Part shown: positions 1 through 5,276 of the stretch, one piece after another
Position numbering within the stretch: the first letter of the stretch is position 1
Layout: each line of letters begins with the position of its first letter
NCBI GenBank assembly: GCA_009777135.1
Contig: WRMM01000169.1
Location: forward strand, 1 to 5,276
Origin: Candidatus Fibrimonadales bacterium
GTDB lineage: Bacteria; Fibrobacterota; Fibrobacteria; Fibrobacterales; Fibrobacteraceae
Reading direction: 5' to 3'
Length of the DNA: 5,276 nucleotides
Translations under genes and position numbers: made by a program
Notes under the pieces: model-generated
Told to the model about the DNA's origin: nothing
The model's database searches: none
Seen by the model: the letters and a program-made list of their open reading frames with translations, nothing else

Positions 1-2522
1 GCTGGTGGTATGGATACGCTTGGGATAACGTCGGCACGGAAGCTCATATTTACCAGAAAAAAGGCGAAGGCTTTGATGCTTACGATGAGAAAGGCGCTAT
101 TGAAGGCGGAGCTGTTGATAACGAGTATGGTTTGCAAGTTCGCATGGTTGCAAAGAGCAATGCCCTATTTGGCGCAGGCGCAGGTTTTGCTTTTAACTGG
201 AAAGAAGAAAATAACTTACAGCTTCCAGAAGATATTAGCGAATTTGGCGGTTTGTGCGTTTCTTACAATTTAACTGGCGATTCAGCGTATATTCAGCTTG
301 GCTGGGACTATGATGCTTACGGTTACAATACCTATCGCGTAAAACTTGCTCCAGGCAATCACACAATAGATTTCCCTTGGGGCGTATTTGCTCAAGATTG
401 GTTTGAACCTGAATCTGGAACTATGAAAGATGCTATTGAAAAAGCTCTATTCCTAAACTTTGATATAGCTTCTTTCAATGGAGCAGAAAAACAAACTCAA
501 TTCACTTTAAGGCAACTAGGTACCCTCGGCGCATGCAGCGAAGCTCCTCCATCTTCTGTTGAATACGCTGGGGCTACCGCATTGCCTGAACCAGCAACGC
601 TCTTTGCAGGCGGATTGCTGTGGAGTGCTGAAAGCGAGGCTCTAAAACTTAATGTTCCTGAAGATTTTGCAACTGTTGAATGGAATGCCTTTGGCGGCAA
701 CGGCGTTCATACTGCTGATAGCTTGTTAAGCTTGTTAACAGAGCAAGGTTTGCAGGTTCGTCTTAATCCTTCAAGCGGTTCCAGCGCAGGAGTTGGCTTT
801 GATTGGGGCGCAGAGAAAAACATAAGCGCTTTTGATGGTTTGTGTTTGGCATATCACTCAACAGGTTCACCATTGGAACTTGAATTGAAAAGCGACAGCA
901 GCACGTATATCTATGCCCTGCCTGTTGGCAGCCAGTCTGTAAATATTCCTTGGAATCGTTTTGCAAGAGAATCGGGAATTAGCAGCCTGAAAACAGTTAT
1001 TGAAAACAATATTGGCATTAGCATTCGCTTGGCTGGCGATGGCGTAAAAGAAAGCCAATTCACATTGTTTGAATTTGGTTCTCTGAATAAGTGCGAGAGC
1101 AATCCACAAGTTGCCAATTATGATGGCGATTTGAAAATACCCGAGCCACTGCCTACAGGCGGCTTGCTATGGAGCTTTGAACGGGCGAGAAGAGAAACAG
1201 ATAATCTTGTATATGCTCCGCAATATGACTCTCCGTGGCTTGTTGGCGATGGCAATGTATTCCAAAGAACTGAAATTCAAGAAGAGAAACTCGTTGCAAA
1301 CGATAACACGCATGGTATGCAGGTTCGCTTGAATGTAGATGGCGGCAATATTTTAGAGCCTAGCGAAGCAAGCTTTAAATTCAACTGGAGAGAAAGCGGC
1401 AGCGAAAACATAAGCGCATTCAATGGCTTGTGCATTGCTTATAGCTTAACCGGCTCTCCGGTGGAAATTGAAATCGGTTCGCTAACTTATACTTTGCAGG
1501 CAGGCAGCAATGCCCTTGAAATTCCCTGGAGTAGATTTACGCAAACTGGAGGAACCAATCGCCAAACTGTTTTAGCAGAAGCAGAGAACTTGAAAATTCG
1601 TTTGCAAAATACCTTGCCTGGATCAAAACAAGCGCAATTCACTTTGAATGAACTTGGTTCTATAGGTTCTTGTTCCGGCGAAATTCCCGCAACGCCGCTT
1701 TATGCAGGCGGCTTGGAACCGCCAAAACCAGAAAACGGTATTTTGTGGGATTATCGCTGGAGCAGCAATGACGATGATGTCAAAATATTTGCGAATGGCG
1801 CAAAGGAAAATACTGATGGCGAATGGTATGATTTGTCATTTGGAAAGAACGGCAGAGGCTTTAACTGGGATATTGATGCTTCAAGGGACATAAACGACTT
1901 TGAGGGTTTGTGTTTGGTATATAATCTTCAAGAAGCAGGCGGACTAAAAGTTGGCTTGGCATGGGATGACGAGTACGGTCATGGAGTATTTTACAAAACT
2001 CTTGCCTCCGGCAGTCATGCTGTGAATATTCCATGGTCGGAATTTGAGAAAGATTTTGGTCCAACGCGTAAAGCCATGGCTTTGGAACAGAGCATGGGTT
2101 TAAGCTTTGAATATGCATCTGGCGCAGATTTCTCCCTAGTTCAACTTGGCAAGCTAGGCGCATGCACGGCTATTCCAGATACTGAATCTAAGCGTTCTCC
2201 CGTTCCTCCAGATTATATACCTGCGCCAATGTTTGCAGATGCAGACGCGGGCATAGACGAAAATAAGATTTCAGAAATTAAACCTGTATTGCAGATGTCT
2301 AATTCTTTGAAGCTTTCGCCTGCGCGCAATGGAGTTAATGTATTTTCTCAAACTAGCGGCGCAAAACTCTTTGTTTACAATGTAAACGGTCGCGTTGCTA
2401 TGCGAATAGATAACTTGAAAGCTGGCGAAAGTTTTGTTTCGCTTTCAAACTTGAGAAGCGGAGTTTATGTCCTTCGCTTGTCAAACGGCTCTGAAATTCA
2501 AACCATTAAATTCAACAAGTAG
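1..2522 (+). CDS. Secreted four-module beta-sandwich repeat protein with C-terminal T9SS type A sorting tail (5' partial)
   Basis: The frame is open from the first complete codon at base 3 to a TAG at 2520-2522, giving 839 residues. The true start lies upstream, because repeat-like sequence (WWYGYAWDN) is already present at residue 1; the TTG at 132 is inside a module and is not a start. Four modules follow at residues 1-178, 203-364, 386-557 and 578-721. Each has an aromatic N-terminal strand (GGLLWS in the middle two), an F(N/D)W motif, a GLC motif, an (I/F)PWxxF motif and a closing LG/FG-x-L/I-x-x-C. Proline-rich linkers join them. Residues 722-770 are a charged linker and residues 771-839 resemble the T9SS type A sorting domain, so export across the outer membrane is expected. 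The module pattern recalls CBM11/CIA30-like galactose-binding folds, which makes glycan binding possible but unproven. No catalytic domain is visible; one could lie upstream. There are eight cysteines, two per module. The next gene starts 8 bases downstream. Confidence 0.93.
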   Translation, partial: WWYGYAWDNVGTEAHIYQKKGEGFDAYDEKGAIEGGAVDNEYGLQVRMVAKSNALFGAGAGFAFNWKEENNLQLPEDISEFGGLCVSYNLTGDSAYIQLGWDYDAYGYNTYRVKLAPGNHTIDFPWGVFAQDWFEPESGTMKDAIEKALFLNFDIASFNGAEKQTQFTLRQLGTLGACSEAPPSSVEYAGATALPEPATLFAGGLLWSAESEALKLNVPEDFATVEWNAFGGNGVHTADSLLSLLTEQGLQVRLNPSSGSSAGVGFDWGAEKNISAFDGLCLAYHSTGSPLELELKSDSSTYIYALPVGSQSVNIPWNRFARESGISSLKTVIENNIGISIRLAGDGVKESQFTLFEFGSLNKCESNPQVANYDGDLKIPEPLPTGGLLWSFERARRETDNLVYAPQYDSPWLVGDGNVFQRTEIQEEKLVANDNTHGMQVRLNVDGGNILEPSEASFKFNWRESGSENISAFNGLCIAYSLTGSPVEIEIGSLTYTLQAGSNALEIPWSRFTQTGGTNRQTVLAEAENLKIRLQNTLPGSKQAQFTLNELGSIGSCSGEIPATPLYAGGLEPPKPENGILWDYRWSSNDDDVKIFANGAKENTDGEWYDLSFGKNGRGFNWDIDASRDINDFEGLCLVYNLQEAGGLKVGLAWDDEYGHGVFYKTLASGSHAVNIPWSEFEKDFGPTRKAMALEQSMGLSFEYASGADFSLVQLGKLGACTAIPDTESKRSPVPPDYIPAPMFADADAGIDENKISEIKPVLQMSNSLKLSPARNGVNVFSQTSGAKLFVYNVNGRVAMRIDNLKAGESFVSLSNLRSGVYVLRLSNGSEIQTIKFNK
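3..536 (+). repeat. Module 1 (type A) of the repeat protein
   Basis: Residues 1-178 of the first protein, nearly complete at its N-terminus. Visible landmarks are the aromatic strand WWYGYAWDN at 1-9, LQVRM at 44-48, FAFNW at 62-66, GLC ending at Cys85, the aromatic loop WDYDAYGY at 101-108, DFPW ending at Trp126, and LGTLGAC ending at Cys178. Cys85 to Trp126 is 41 residues, the same spacing as in module 4. The fold assignment (CBM11/CIA30-like beta-sandwich) is inferred from the strand pattern. Confidence 0.75.
609..1094 (+). repeat. Module 2 (type B) of the repeat protein
   Basis: Residues 203-364. It opens with GGLLWS and has LQVRL, VGFDW, NISAFDGLC ending at Cys281, TGSPLELEL, NIPWNRF with Trp317, ISIRL, ESQFTL, and ends at Cys364. 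It is closest to module 3: both have the TGSP(L/V)E pattern, a short hairpin instead of the aromatic loop, and an IRL strand before QFTL. The two copies have diverged in DNA sequence, so the duplication is not recent. Confidence 0.78.
1158..1673 (+). repeat. Module 3 (type B) of the repeat protein
   Basis: Residues 386-557. It opens with GGLLWS and contains MQVRL, FKFNW, NISAFNGLC ending at Cys477, TGSPVEIEI, EIPWSRF with Trp509, LKIRL, QAQFTL, and ends at Cys557. It has the longest segment between the first strand and the QVR strand (roughly residues 392-437), with no counterpart of equal length in modules 2 or 4, so the insertion is probably a surface loop. Confidence 0.78.
1734..2165 (+). 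repeat. Module 4 (type A) of the repeat protein
   Basis: Residues 578-721. It opens with NGILWDYRW, has RGFNWD, DINDFEGLC ending at Cys637, the aromatic acidic loop WDDEYGHG from Trp654, NIPWSEF with Trp678, and LGKLGAC ending at Cys721. It is the shortest module and lacks a clear QVR(L/M) strand, having YDLSFG at that place. Its loop and 41-residue Cys-to-Trp spacing match module 1 rather than its neighbour, module 3. Confidence 0.76.
2313..2519 (+). other. C-terminal T9SS type A sorting domain of the first protein
   Basis: Residues 771-839. The strand pattern is typical of the T9SS type A (Por) sorting family: a LSPARNGVNVF opening, then KLFVYNVNGRVAM, then a FVSLSNLRSGVYVLRL strand pair and a basic end, IKFNK. 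In that family the tail directs the exported protein through the outer-membrane translocon and is normally removed on the way out. It follows an acidic, alanine-rich linker (FADADAGIDENK). The match is by recognition of the pattern, not by a profile search. Confidence 0.82.
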
Positions 2523-2530
2523 GCAACATA
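2521..2530 (+). promoter_or_regulatory. Weak ribosome binding site overlapping the upstream stop codon
   Basis: The only Shine-Dalgarno-like bases before the ATG at 2531 are AGG at 2521-2523, sharing two bases with the TAG stop of the first gene and leaving a 7-base spacer. There is no room for a promoter or terminator between the genes. A weak site placed this way suggests the second gene relies on ribosomes ending translation of the first. Confidence 0.45.
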
Positions 2531-2584
2531 ATGAAAAAGCTAACATTTTTTCTCGCATTCCTTGCGCTGGCAACAGCGTATGCT
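2531..2584 (+). other. Sec signal peptide of the second protein
   Basis: Residues 1-18. Two lysines at positions 2 and 3 are followed by the hydrophobic core LTFFLAFLALATA, and AYA fits a signal peptidase I site, predicting Gln19 as the mature N-terminus. This also fixes the ATG at 2531 as the start. Export to the periplasm is the expected first step before outer-membrane translocation. Confidence 0.9.
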
Positions 2585-5276
2585 CAAGATCCTCTTGCCC
2601 TTGCCGATCTAGATATAAGACATGGCAGTGAACGGCTTACGCTATCGCCTGAGTGTGAAGCTTTACTGAAAAGCGACGATGAGACTACTTGTACTCAAAG
2701 TGTTTCATACGAAGTGAGCAGGGTGGATATAATAGGTTTTTCAAATGAGGGCAGTATTGTTAGCGGAAATAAAAGCGATGTGTTTTTAGCGGTTGGCAAT
2801 AATGAATTTGAAATAATAGTTTCGCACGGCGAAGAGAGCGAAACTTATACTATTATTATTCAGCGTGGACCAAAAAATGATGATCCGCCCAGTGCCGATG
2901 CCACGCTCTCCAGCATAACGCTCAGCGCCGGGGTTTTAAGCCCTGCGTTTAACAGCGAAGAAACGGAATATACCGTATCGGTTCCTTACAGCGTAGAGAA
3001 CATAGATGTAATTGGGGCTTTAAGTTATCAATATGCAAACTTGGTATATCTGGATGGAAGCGTGAATATTGCATTGGAAGAAGGCGTTGAAAAAATTGTT
3101 AGGCTATCTGTTCAGGCAGAAGCGGGCAACGAAAAAAACTATACATTAAGAATAACTCGCGCTAAAGGCAACGAAGAAACCTTATCAAGCATTGAAGTTT
3201 ATTTGGGAAGTTCAACAACAAATGTTCTTTCTGGCTTTAACGCAGATAAATTAGATTACGAAATATCAGTTCCAAACTCTGTTGAAAATGCAACCGTAAC
3301 GGCAATCAAGGCGCCAATGGCTTCTTTTGTCGGCGCTGGCAGCGAAAACAGAAATTTGGCAGAAGGAACAAATGTGTTTAGCTTTGTTGTAAAACCGGAA
3401 AAAGGCGAACAAAAAACATTCACTATTGCAATAAACCGCCTAGCAGCTTCTGCCAATGCAAATTTGGGCAGCATAAGCGTTTTTTCCGGAGTTGCCACTT
3501 TCAATTTAAATCCTGCCTTTGACCAAACTATCACAAGTTACAGCGTAAGCGTTCCATACGCCACCGAAGAAATCACAATCAATGCTACAAGAGCAGATCC
3601 GCTTGCGGAAATTATCTTTGGCACAGGTTCCCATCCGCTCATTGTTGGCCAAAAATCTATTACCATAGGAGTTCTAGCCGAAAACGGAACAACAAATACT
3701 TATGTCATTAATGTAACAAGAGAAAAAGCAAGCGTTGACCCTATTGAAGTAAATTATCTTGGCAGCACTACTTACTTAGCAAATTTTTCTACCACAGCGT
3801 CTTTTAACACGCACAATGGCTTATGCGATGCAACTCCTAGTATAAAATACGGTCTTGCTTGCGATACTGAAACTCCCCCAAAAGATGCTGGAACTCACAA
3901 GGTTTGCGTTACAATACCGCCAACTGATGATTGTGCCGGAAGCACTGCCAATTTTGATTTGGTAATTGCTCCTCGCAGTTTGAATTCGCCTGGAATAGAA
4001 GTAAATGCCGGAAGCAGCAAGGTTCAGCAATACGAATTTTTGCTTATTGACGTTAAAGATGGAGATATACCTTTAGTGGAAGGCGTGGATTACGTAGAAG
4101 GCGAGCAGAATACCGATAACATTGGTTCTTTAAGCGTGCTTTTAACAGGAACAAATAATTATACCGGAGTTAGAATGCTCCCTTTAAGCGTTGTTCAAAA
4201 AACTCCTGTTATTTCTATAGACTACGAAAAAGAAATTTTAACAGGTTTTATAAATGGCGAGCATTACAGAATAGATGGCGGAGAAGCTTTTCAGCAAATT
4301 GGCTTAAGTCGCGGCATAGACCCTTCTTGGTTCTCCGGCAAAACGATTTATATCAGCAGAGCAGATAACAGCGCGCTTTCAGCCGAGCTAGATGCTTTTG
4401 CAAGCGATCCTTTTGAAATAAAAATCCCGGCTCGCCCCGCAGCTCCTTCTAACTTTGTTGTACAGGCAAAACATGAGCTGATGCTAGACCGCAATGATGG
4501 CGCATTATTAGGCACAAACAGCAGTATGGAATGCAAAAAAGATTCTGATGCTGAATATAGCGAATGCGCAGAATTTGAAGAAGATTTAGCTCCCGGCTTT
4601 TATCAAATAAGGTTTAAAGCTACGGATAAAGATTTTGCAGGTTTGCCTTTGACGGTTGAAATCAATAGCGGAGCAGACCCCGAAGAAAAAATTTACGTTT
4701 ACGTTAATGATTTTAATGCAACTTTTGGCTATGAATCTGTAGGAACCAGCGATATTTTTATAGTAAATAGCTTGCCTGCAACAATAATTATTAGCGATAT
4801 TGTTTCAAATAATGATGCTTTTGCAATAACTCCTAGCGATAATAAAGAAATTGCAAGCAATGGAACAAATCGCTCTTGGAAAATTACCCCAAGCTTGGGC
4901 TTGCCGGCAGGAGAGCATACTGCCAAATTAACTTTGACTTTTGAAGGTGAAGATTATGAAATTGAAAGCGAAGTTAAATTTGCAGTAGGGAAAAAGAGTT
5001 TAACTAGAGATATGTTTGATGTTTCAAATCCAATTTATTATGATGGTGAAGAACAAAAACCAGTAACAAGTGACTTAACAAAAGATACTGATTACACCAT
5101 AACATATTCAGCCAATACAAATGCAGGCGAGGCTACAGCAGAAATTGAAGGAATAGGAAATTATGCTGGCAATGTAAACATTAATTTTACGATTCTCCCT
5201 AAAACAATAAATATTATTCCAACTACAACAACAAAAATTTATGGCGAAGAAGATCCTGTTTTAGATTATGATATGC
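2531..5276 (+). CDS. Exported multidomain adhesin-like protein with cadherin-like, Ig-like and MBG domains (3' partial)
   Basis: The frame is open from ATG 2531 to the window edge, giving 915 complete codons with no stop. The start is supported by a signal peptide right at the N-terminus: MKK, a hydrophobic core, then AYA before Gln19. No lipobox cysteine is present, so it is not a lipoprotein. Domains in order: a cadherin-like variant (about 19-116); three canonical cadherin-like beta-sandwich domains in the style of PF12733 (122-211, 216-304, 308-398); an MBG-like domain with four cysteines (402-481); an Ig-like NNYTG unit (482-555); two units related to repeats in bacterial surface proteins (558-639, 640-712); an NDFNATFGYES beta domain (718-820); a second Ig-like unit with GNYAG (821-890); and the first strand of an MBG domain (from 891). 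No enzyme motif is seen. The role is inferred to be a surface stalk or adhesin, probably co-expressed with the gene just upstream. Its C-terminus, where an anchor or T9SS tail would be expected, lies outside the window. Confidence 0.95.
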   Translation, partial: MKKLTFFLAFLALATAYAQDPLALADLDIRHGSERLTLSPECEALLKSDDETTCTQSVSYEVSRVDIIGFSNEGSIVSGNKSDVFLAVGNNEFEIIVSHGEESETYTIIIQRGPKNDDPPSADATLSSITLSAGVLSPAFNSEETEYTVSVPYSVENIDVIGALSYQYANLVYLDGSVNIALEEGVEKIVRLSVQAEAGNEKNYTLRITRAKGNEETLSSIEVYLGSSTTNVLSGFNADKLDYEISVPNSVENATVTAIKAPMASFVGAGSENRNLAEGTNVFSFVVKPEKGEQKTFTIAINRLAASANANLGSISVFSGVATFNLNPAFDQTITSYSVSVPYATEEITINATRADPLAEIIFGTGSHPLIVGQKSITIGVLAENGTTNTYVINVTREKASVDPIEVNYLGSTTYLANFSTTASFNTHNGLCDATPSIKYGLACDTETPPKDAGTHKVCVTIPPTDDCAGSTANFDLVIAPRSLNSPGIEVNAGSSKVQQYEFLLIDVKDGDIPLVEGVDYVEGEQNTDNIGSLSVLLTGTNNYTGVRMLPLSVVQKTPVISIDYEKEILTGFINGEHYRIDGGEAFQQIGLSRGIDPSWFSGKTIYISRADNSALSAELDAFASDPFEIKIPARPAAPSNFVVQAKHELMLDRNDGALLGTNSSMECKKDSDAEYSECAEFEEDLAPGFYQIRFKATDKDFAGLPLTVEINSGADPEEKIYVYVNDFNATFGYESVGTSDIFIVNSLPATIIISDIVSNNDAFAITPSDNKEIASNGTNRSWKITPSLGLPAGEHTAKLTLTFEGEDYEIESEVKFAVGKKSLTRDMFDVSNPIYYDGEEQKPVTSDLTKDTDYTITYSANTNAGEATAEIEGIGNYAGNVNINFTILPKTINIIPTTTTKIYGEEDPVLDYDM
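2585..2878 (+). other. Divergent cadherin-like domain with a two-cysteine loop
   Basis: Residues 19-116. The end matches the cadherin-like beta-sandwich pattern (VGNNEFEIIV followed by ETYTIIIQRG), and the start has the LADLDI strand in the right place. Between the first strands lies a longer loop with Cys42 and Cys54 that the following domains lack. I treat it as a diverged member of the same repeat series, with less certainty than the next three. Confidence 0.6.
2894..3163 (+). repeat. Cadherin-like beta-sandwich domain 1 (canonical)
   Basis: Residues 122-211. It shows the full family signature: ATLSSITLSAG, then LSPAFNSEETEYTVSVPY, a central strand, an LEEG turn, and a closing NYTLRITRA. 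The first 60 bases of this stretch are unusually GC-rich (see findings). Confidence 0.85.
3176..3442 (+). repeat. Cadherin-like beta-sandwich domain 2
   Basis: Residues 216-304. The signature is ETLSSIEVYLGS, then DKLDYEISVPNSVENATV, LAEGTNVFSFVV, and closing FTIAINRL. The spacing to domain 1 is short, so the domains form a tight tandem rod. Confidence 0.83.
3452..3724 (+). repeat. Cadherin-like beta-sandwich domain 3
   Basis: Residues 308-398. The signature is ANLGSISVFSG, NPAFDQTITSYSVSVPYA, then VGQKSITIGVLAENG and closing YVINVTRE. The usual glycine-rich turn before the last strands is changed to VGQ, a mild divergence. It is the last clear member of the tandem series. Confidence 0.83.
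3734..3973 (+). other. MBG-like domain carrying four cysteines
   Basis: Residues 402-481. The PKDAGTHKVCVTI segment corresponds to the DAGTYxVxV strand of MBG-type (mostly beta glue) repeats, and ANFDLVIAPRSL to the closing strand and linker. It holds Cys432, Cys444, Cys459 and Cys468, half of all cysteines seen in this protein. Family members I know of usually lack cysteines here, so extra disulfide bracing is inferred. Confidence 0.6.
3974..4195 (+). repeat. Ig-like surface-protein unit, copy 1
   Basis: Residues 482-555. The order RSLNSPGIEV, EGVDYVEGEQNTDNIG, then LLTGTNNYTG and a closing LSVV matches a repeat type common in bacterial surface proteins, which end in a GxGNYTG turn. It aligns with the unit at residues 821-890 but is clearly diverged from it. 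Confidence 0.65.
4202..4666 (+). other. Two consecutive beta units of the surface-protein type
   Basis: Residues 558-639 and 640-712. The first has LTGFINGEHYRIDGG and ends FEIKIPARPAAP. The second has a Cys668-Cys679 pair in the place of the first unit's IDGG strand, and ends APGFYQIRFKATDKDFAG with a VEI strand. Both resemble the question-and-answer pair of strands seen in repeats that describe 'PGTYxVRxxATD' in Firmicutes surface proteins. I cannot name the family precisely. Confidence 0.5.
4682..4990 (+). other. Beta-sandwich domain of the ASH/abnormal-spindle-like style
   Basis: Residues 718-820. The pattern NATFGYESVGTSDIFIVN, then FAITPSDNKEIASNG, WKITPSLGLPAGEHTAKLTLTF matches domains where a 'property extended by equal-status' strand pair is followed by PxxGLxAGxYxAxLTV. 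Such domains occur next to Ig-like and MBG repeats in bacterial surface proteins. Assignment rests on strand pattern only. Confidence 0.5.
4991..5200 (+). repeat. Ig-like surface-protein unit, copy 2
   Basis: Residues 821-890. KKSLTRDMFDVS, then YYDGEEQKPV, DTDYTITYSANTNAGEA, and IEGIGNYAG with closing INFTILPK form a very typical member of the GxGNYxG repeat type. It is more canonical than copy 1 and sits in the AT-rich 3' part of the gene. Confidence 0.75.
5201..5276 (+). other. Start of an MBG domain, cut by the window edge
   Basis: Residues 891-915. KTINIIP followed by KIYGEEDPVLDYDM is the recognisable opening of MBG (mostly beta glue) domains, whose first strand has a YGxxDPxLxY motif. 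The rest lies beyond the window, where further MBG copies are commonly found in tandem. Confidence 0.75.

Noticed and set aside
132..134. TTG as the start of the first gene
   Set aside because: It encodes the leucine of the conserved QVR strand in module 1, and the frame stays open with module-like sequence back to base 3, so the gene begins upstream.
10..273. An 87-codon ATG-started frame at the start of the window
   Set aside because: It lies in another frame of the first gene, whose translation carries conserved motifs throughout; this frame's product shows no domain or usable ribosome site.
1861..2163. A 100-codon frame on the minus strand
   Set aside because: It is antisense to module 4 of the first gene, its product has no recognisable pattern, and the + strand frame here has conserved repeat motifs.
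609..2165. Recent DNA-level tandem duplication, or a CRISPR-like array
   Set aside because: The similarity between modules is at protein level with only short shared DNA stretches, and there are no short identical repeats with regular spacers.
2500..2530. Terminator or promoter between the two genes
   Set aside because: The gap is only 8 bases and no GC-rich hairpin with a T-run or a spaced promoter pair is visible around it.
2531..2590. Lipoprotein signal in the second protein
   Set aside because: The cleavage region reads AYAQ with no cysteine after it; the first cysteine is residue 42, too far for a lipobox.
3256..3534. A 92-codon frame on the minus strand
   Set aside because: It is antisense to cadherin-like domains 2 and 3; the apparent length follows from the codon make-up of the sense strand.

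Overview
The window is almost entirely coding on the + strand. It holds two long open frames separated by 8 bases, and both run off the window: the first has no start here and the second has no stop. No RNA gene, mobile element, CRISPR array, promoter or terminator can be supported. Both products look like large secreted or surface beta-sandwich proteins without a visible catalytic domain.

Organism: the signs point to Fibrobacterota, perhaps the low-GC gut lineages related to Fibromonas rather than Fibrobacter itself. The first protein has a C-terminal tail of the type IX secretion (T9SS) type A sorting kind. It also carries repeats with a Gly-Leu-Cys motif and a closing Leu-Gly-x-Leu-x-x-Cys motif, which recall non-catalytic modules I remember from Fibrobacter surface and cell-wall proteins. 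GC is moderate (about 45-48% in sampled parts of the first gene, about 30% at the far end of the second). A member of Bacteroidota cannot be excluded without a search.

Layout: bases 1-2522 encode the C-terminal 839 residues of a protein with four diverged copies of a roughly 145-180 residue beta-sandwich module, then a short linker and the sorting tail. Each module has exactly two cysteines and an (I/F)PW motif. Modules 1 and 4 resemble each other, and modules 2 and 3 resemble each other, giving an A-B-B-A order. Bases 2531-5276 encode the first 915 residues of a second exported protein. It has a signal peptide, four cadherin-like beta-sandwich domains, a cysteine-bearing MBG-like domain, several Ig-like units of the kind common in bacterial surface proteins, and the first strand of an MBG domain cut by the window edge.

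How they work together: the 8-base gap, with a weak AGG overlapping the upstream stop, suggests co-transcription and probably translational coupling. The simplest reading is a pair of co-expressed extracellular proteins, one perhaps binding carbohydrate (inferred from fold resemblance and exposed aromatic residues) and the other a long stalk or adhesin. The window does not show a complete novel system. The best leads are the A-B-B-A module array, the strict cysteine pairing in both proteins, and the mosaic make-up and composition drift of the second gene.
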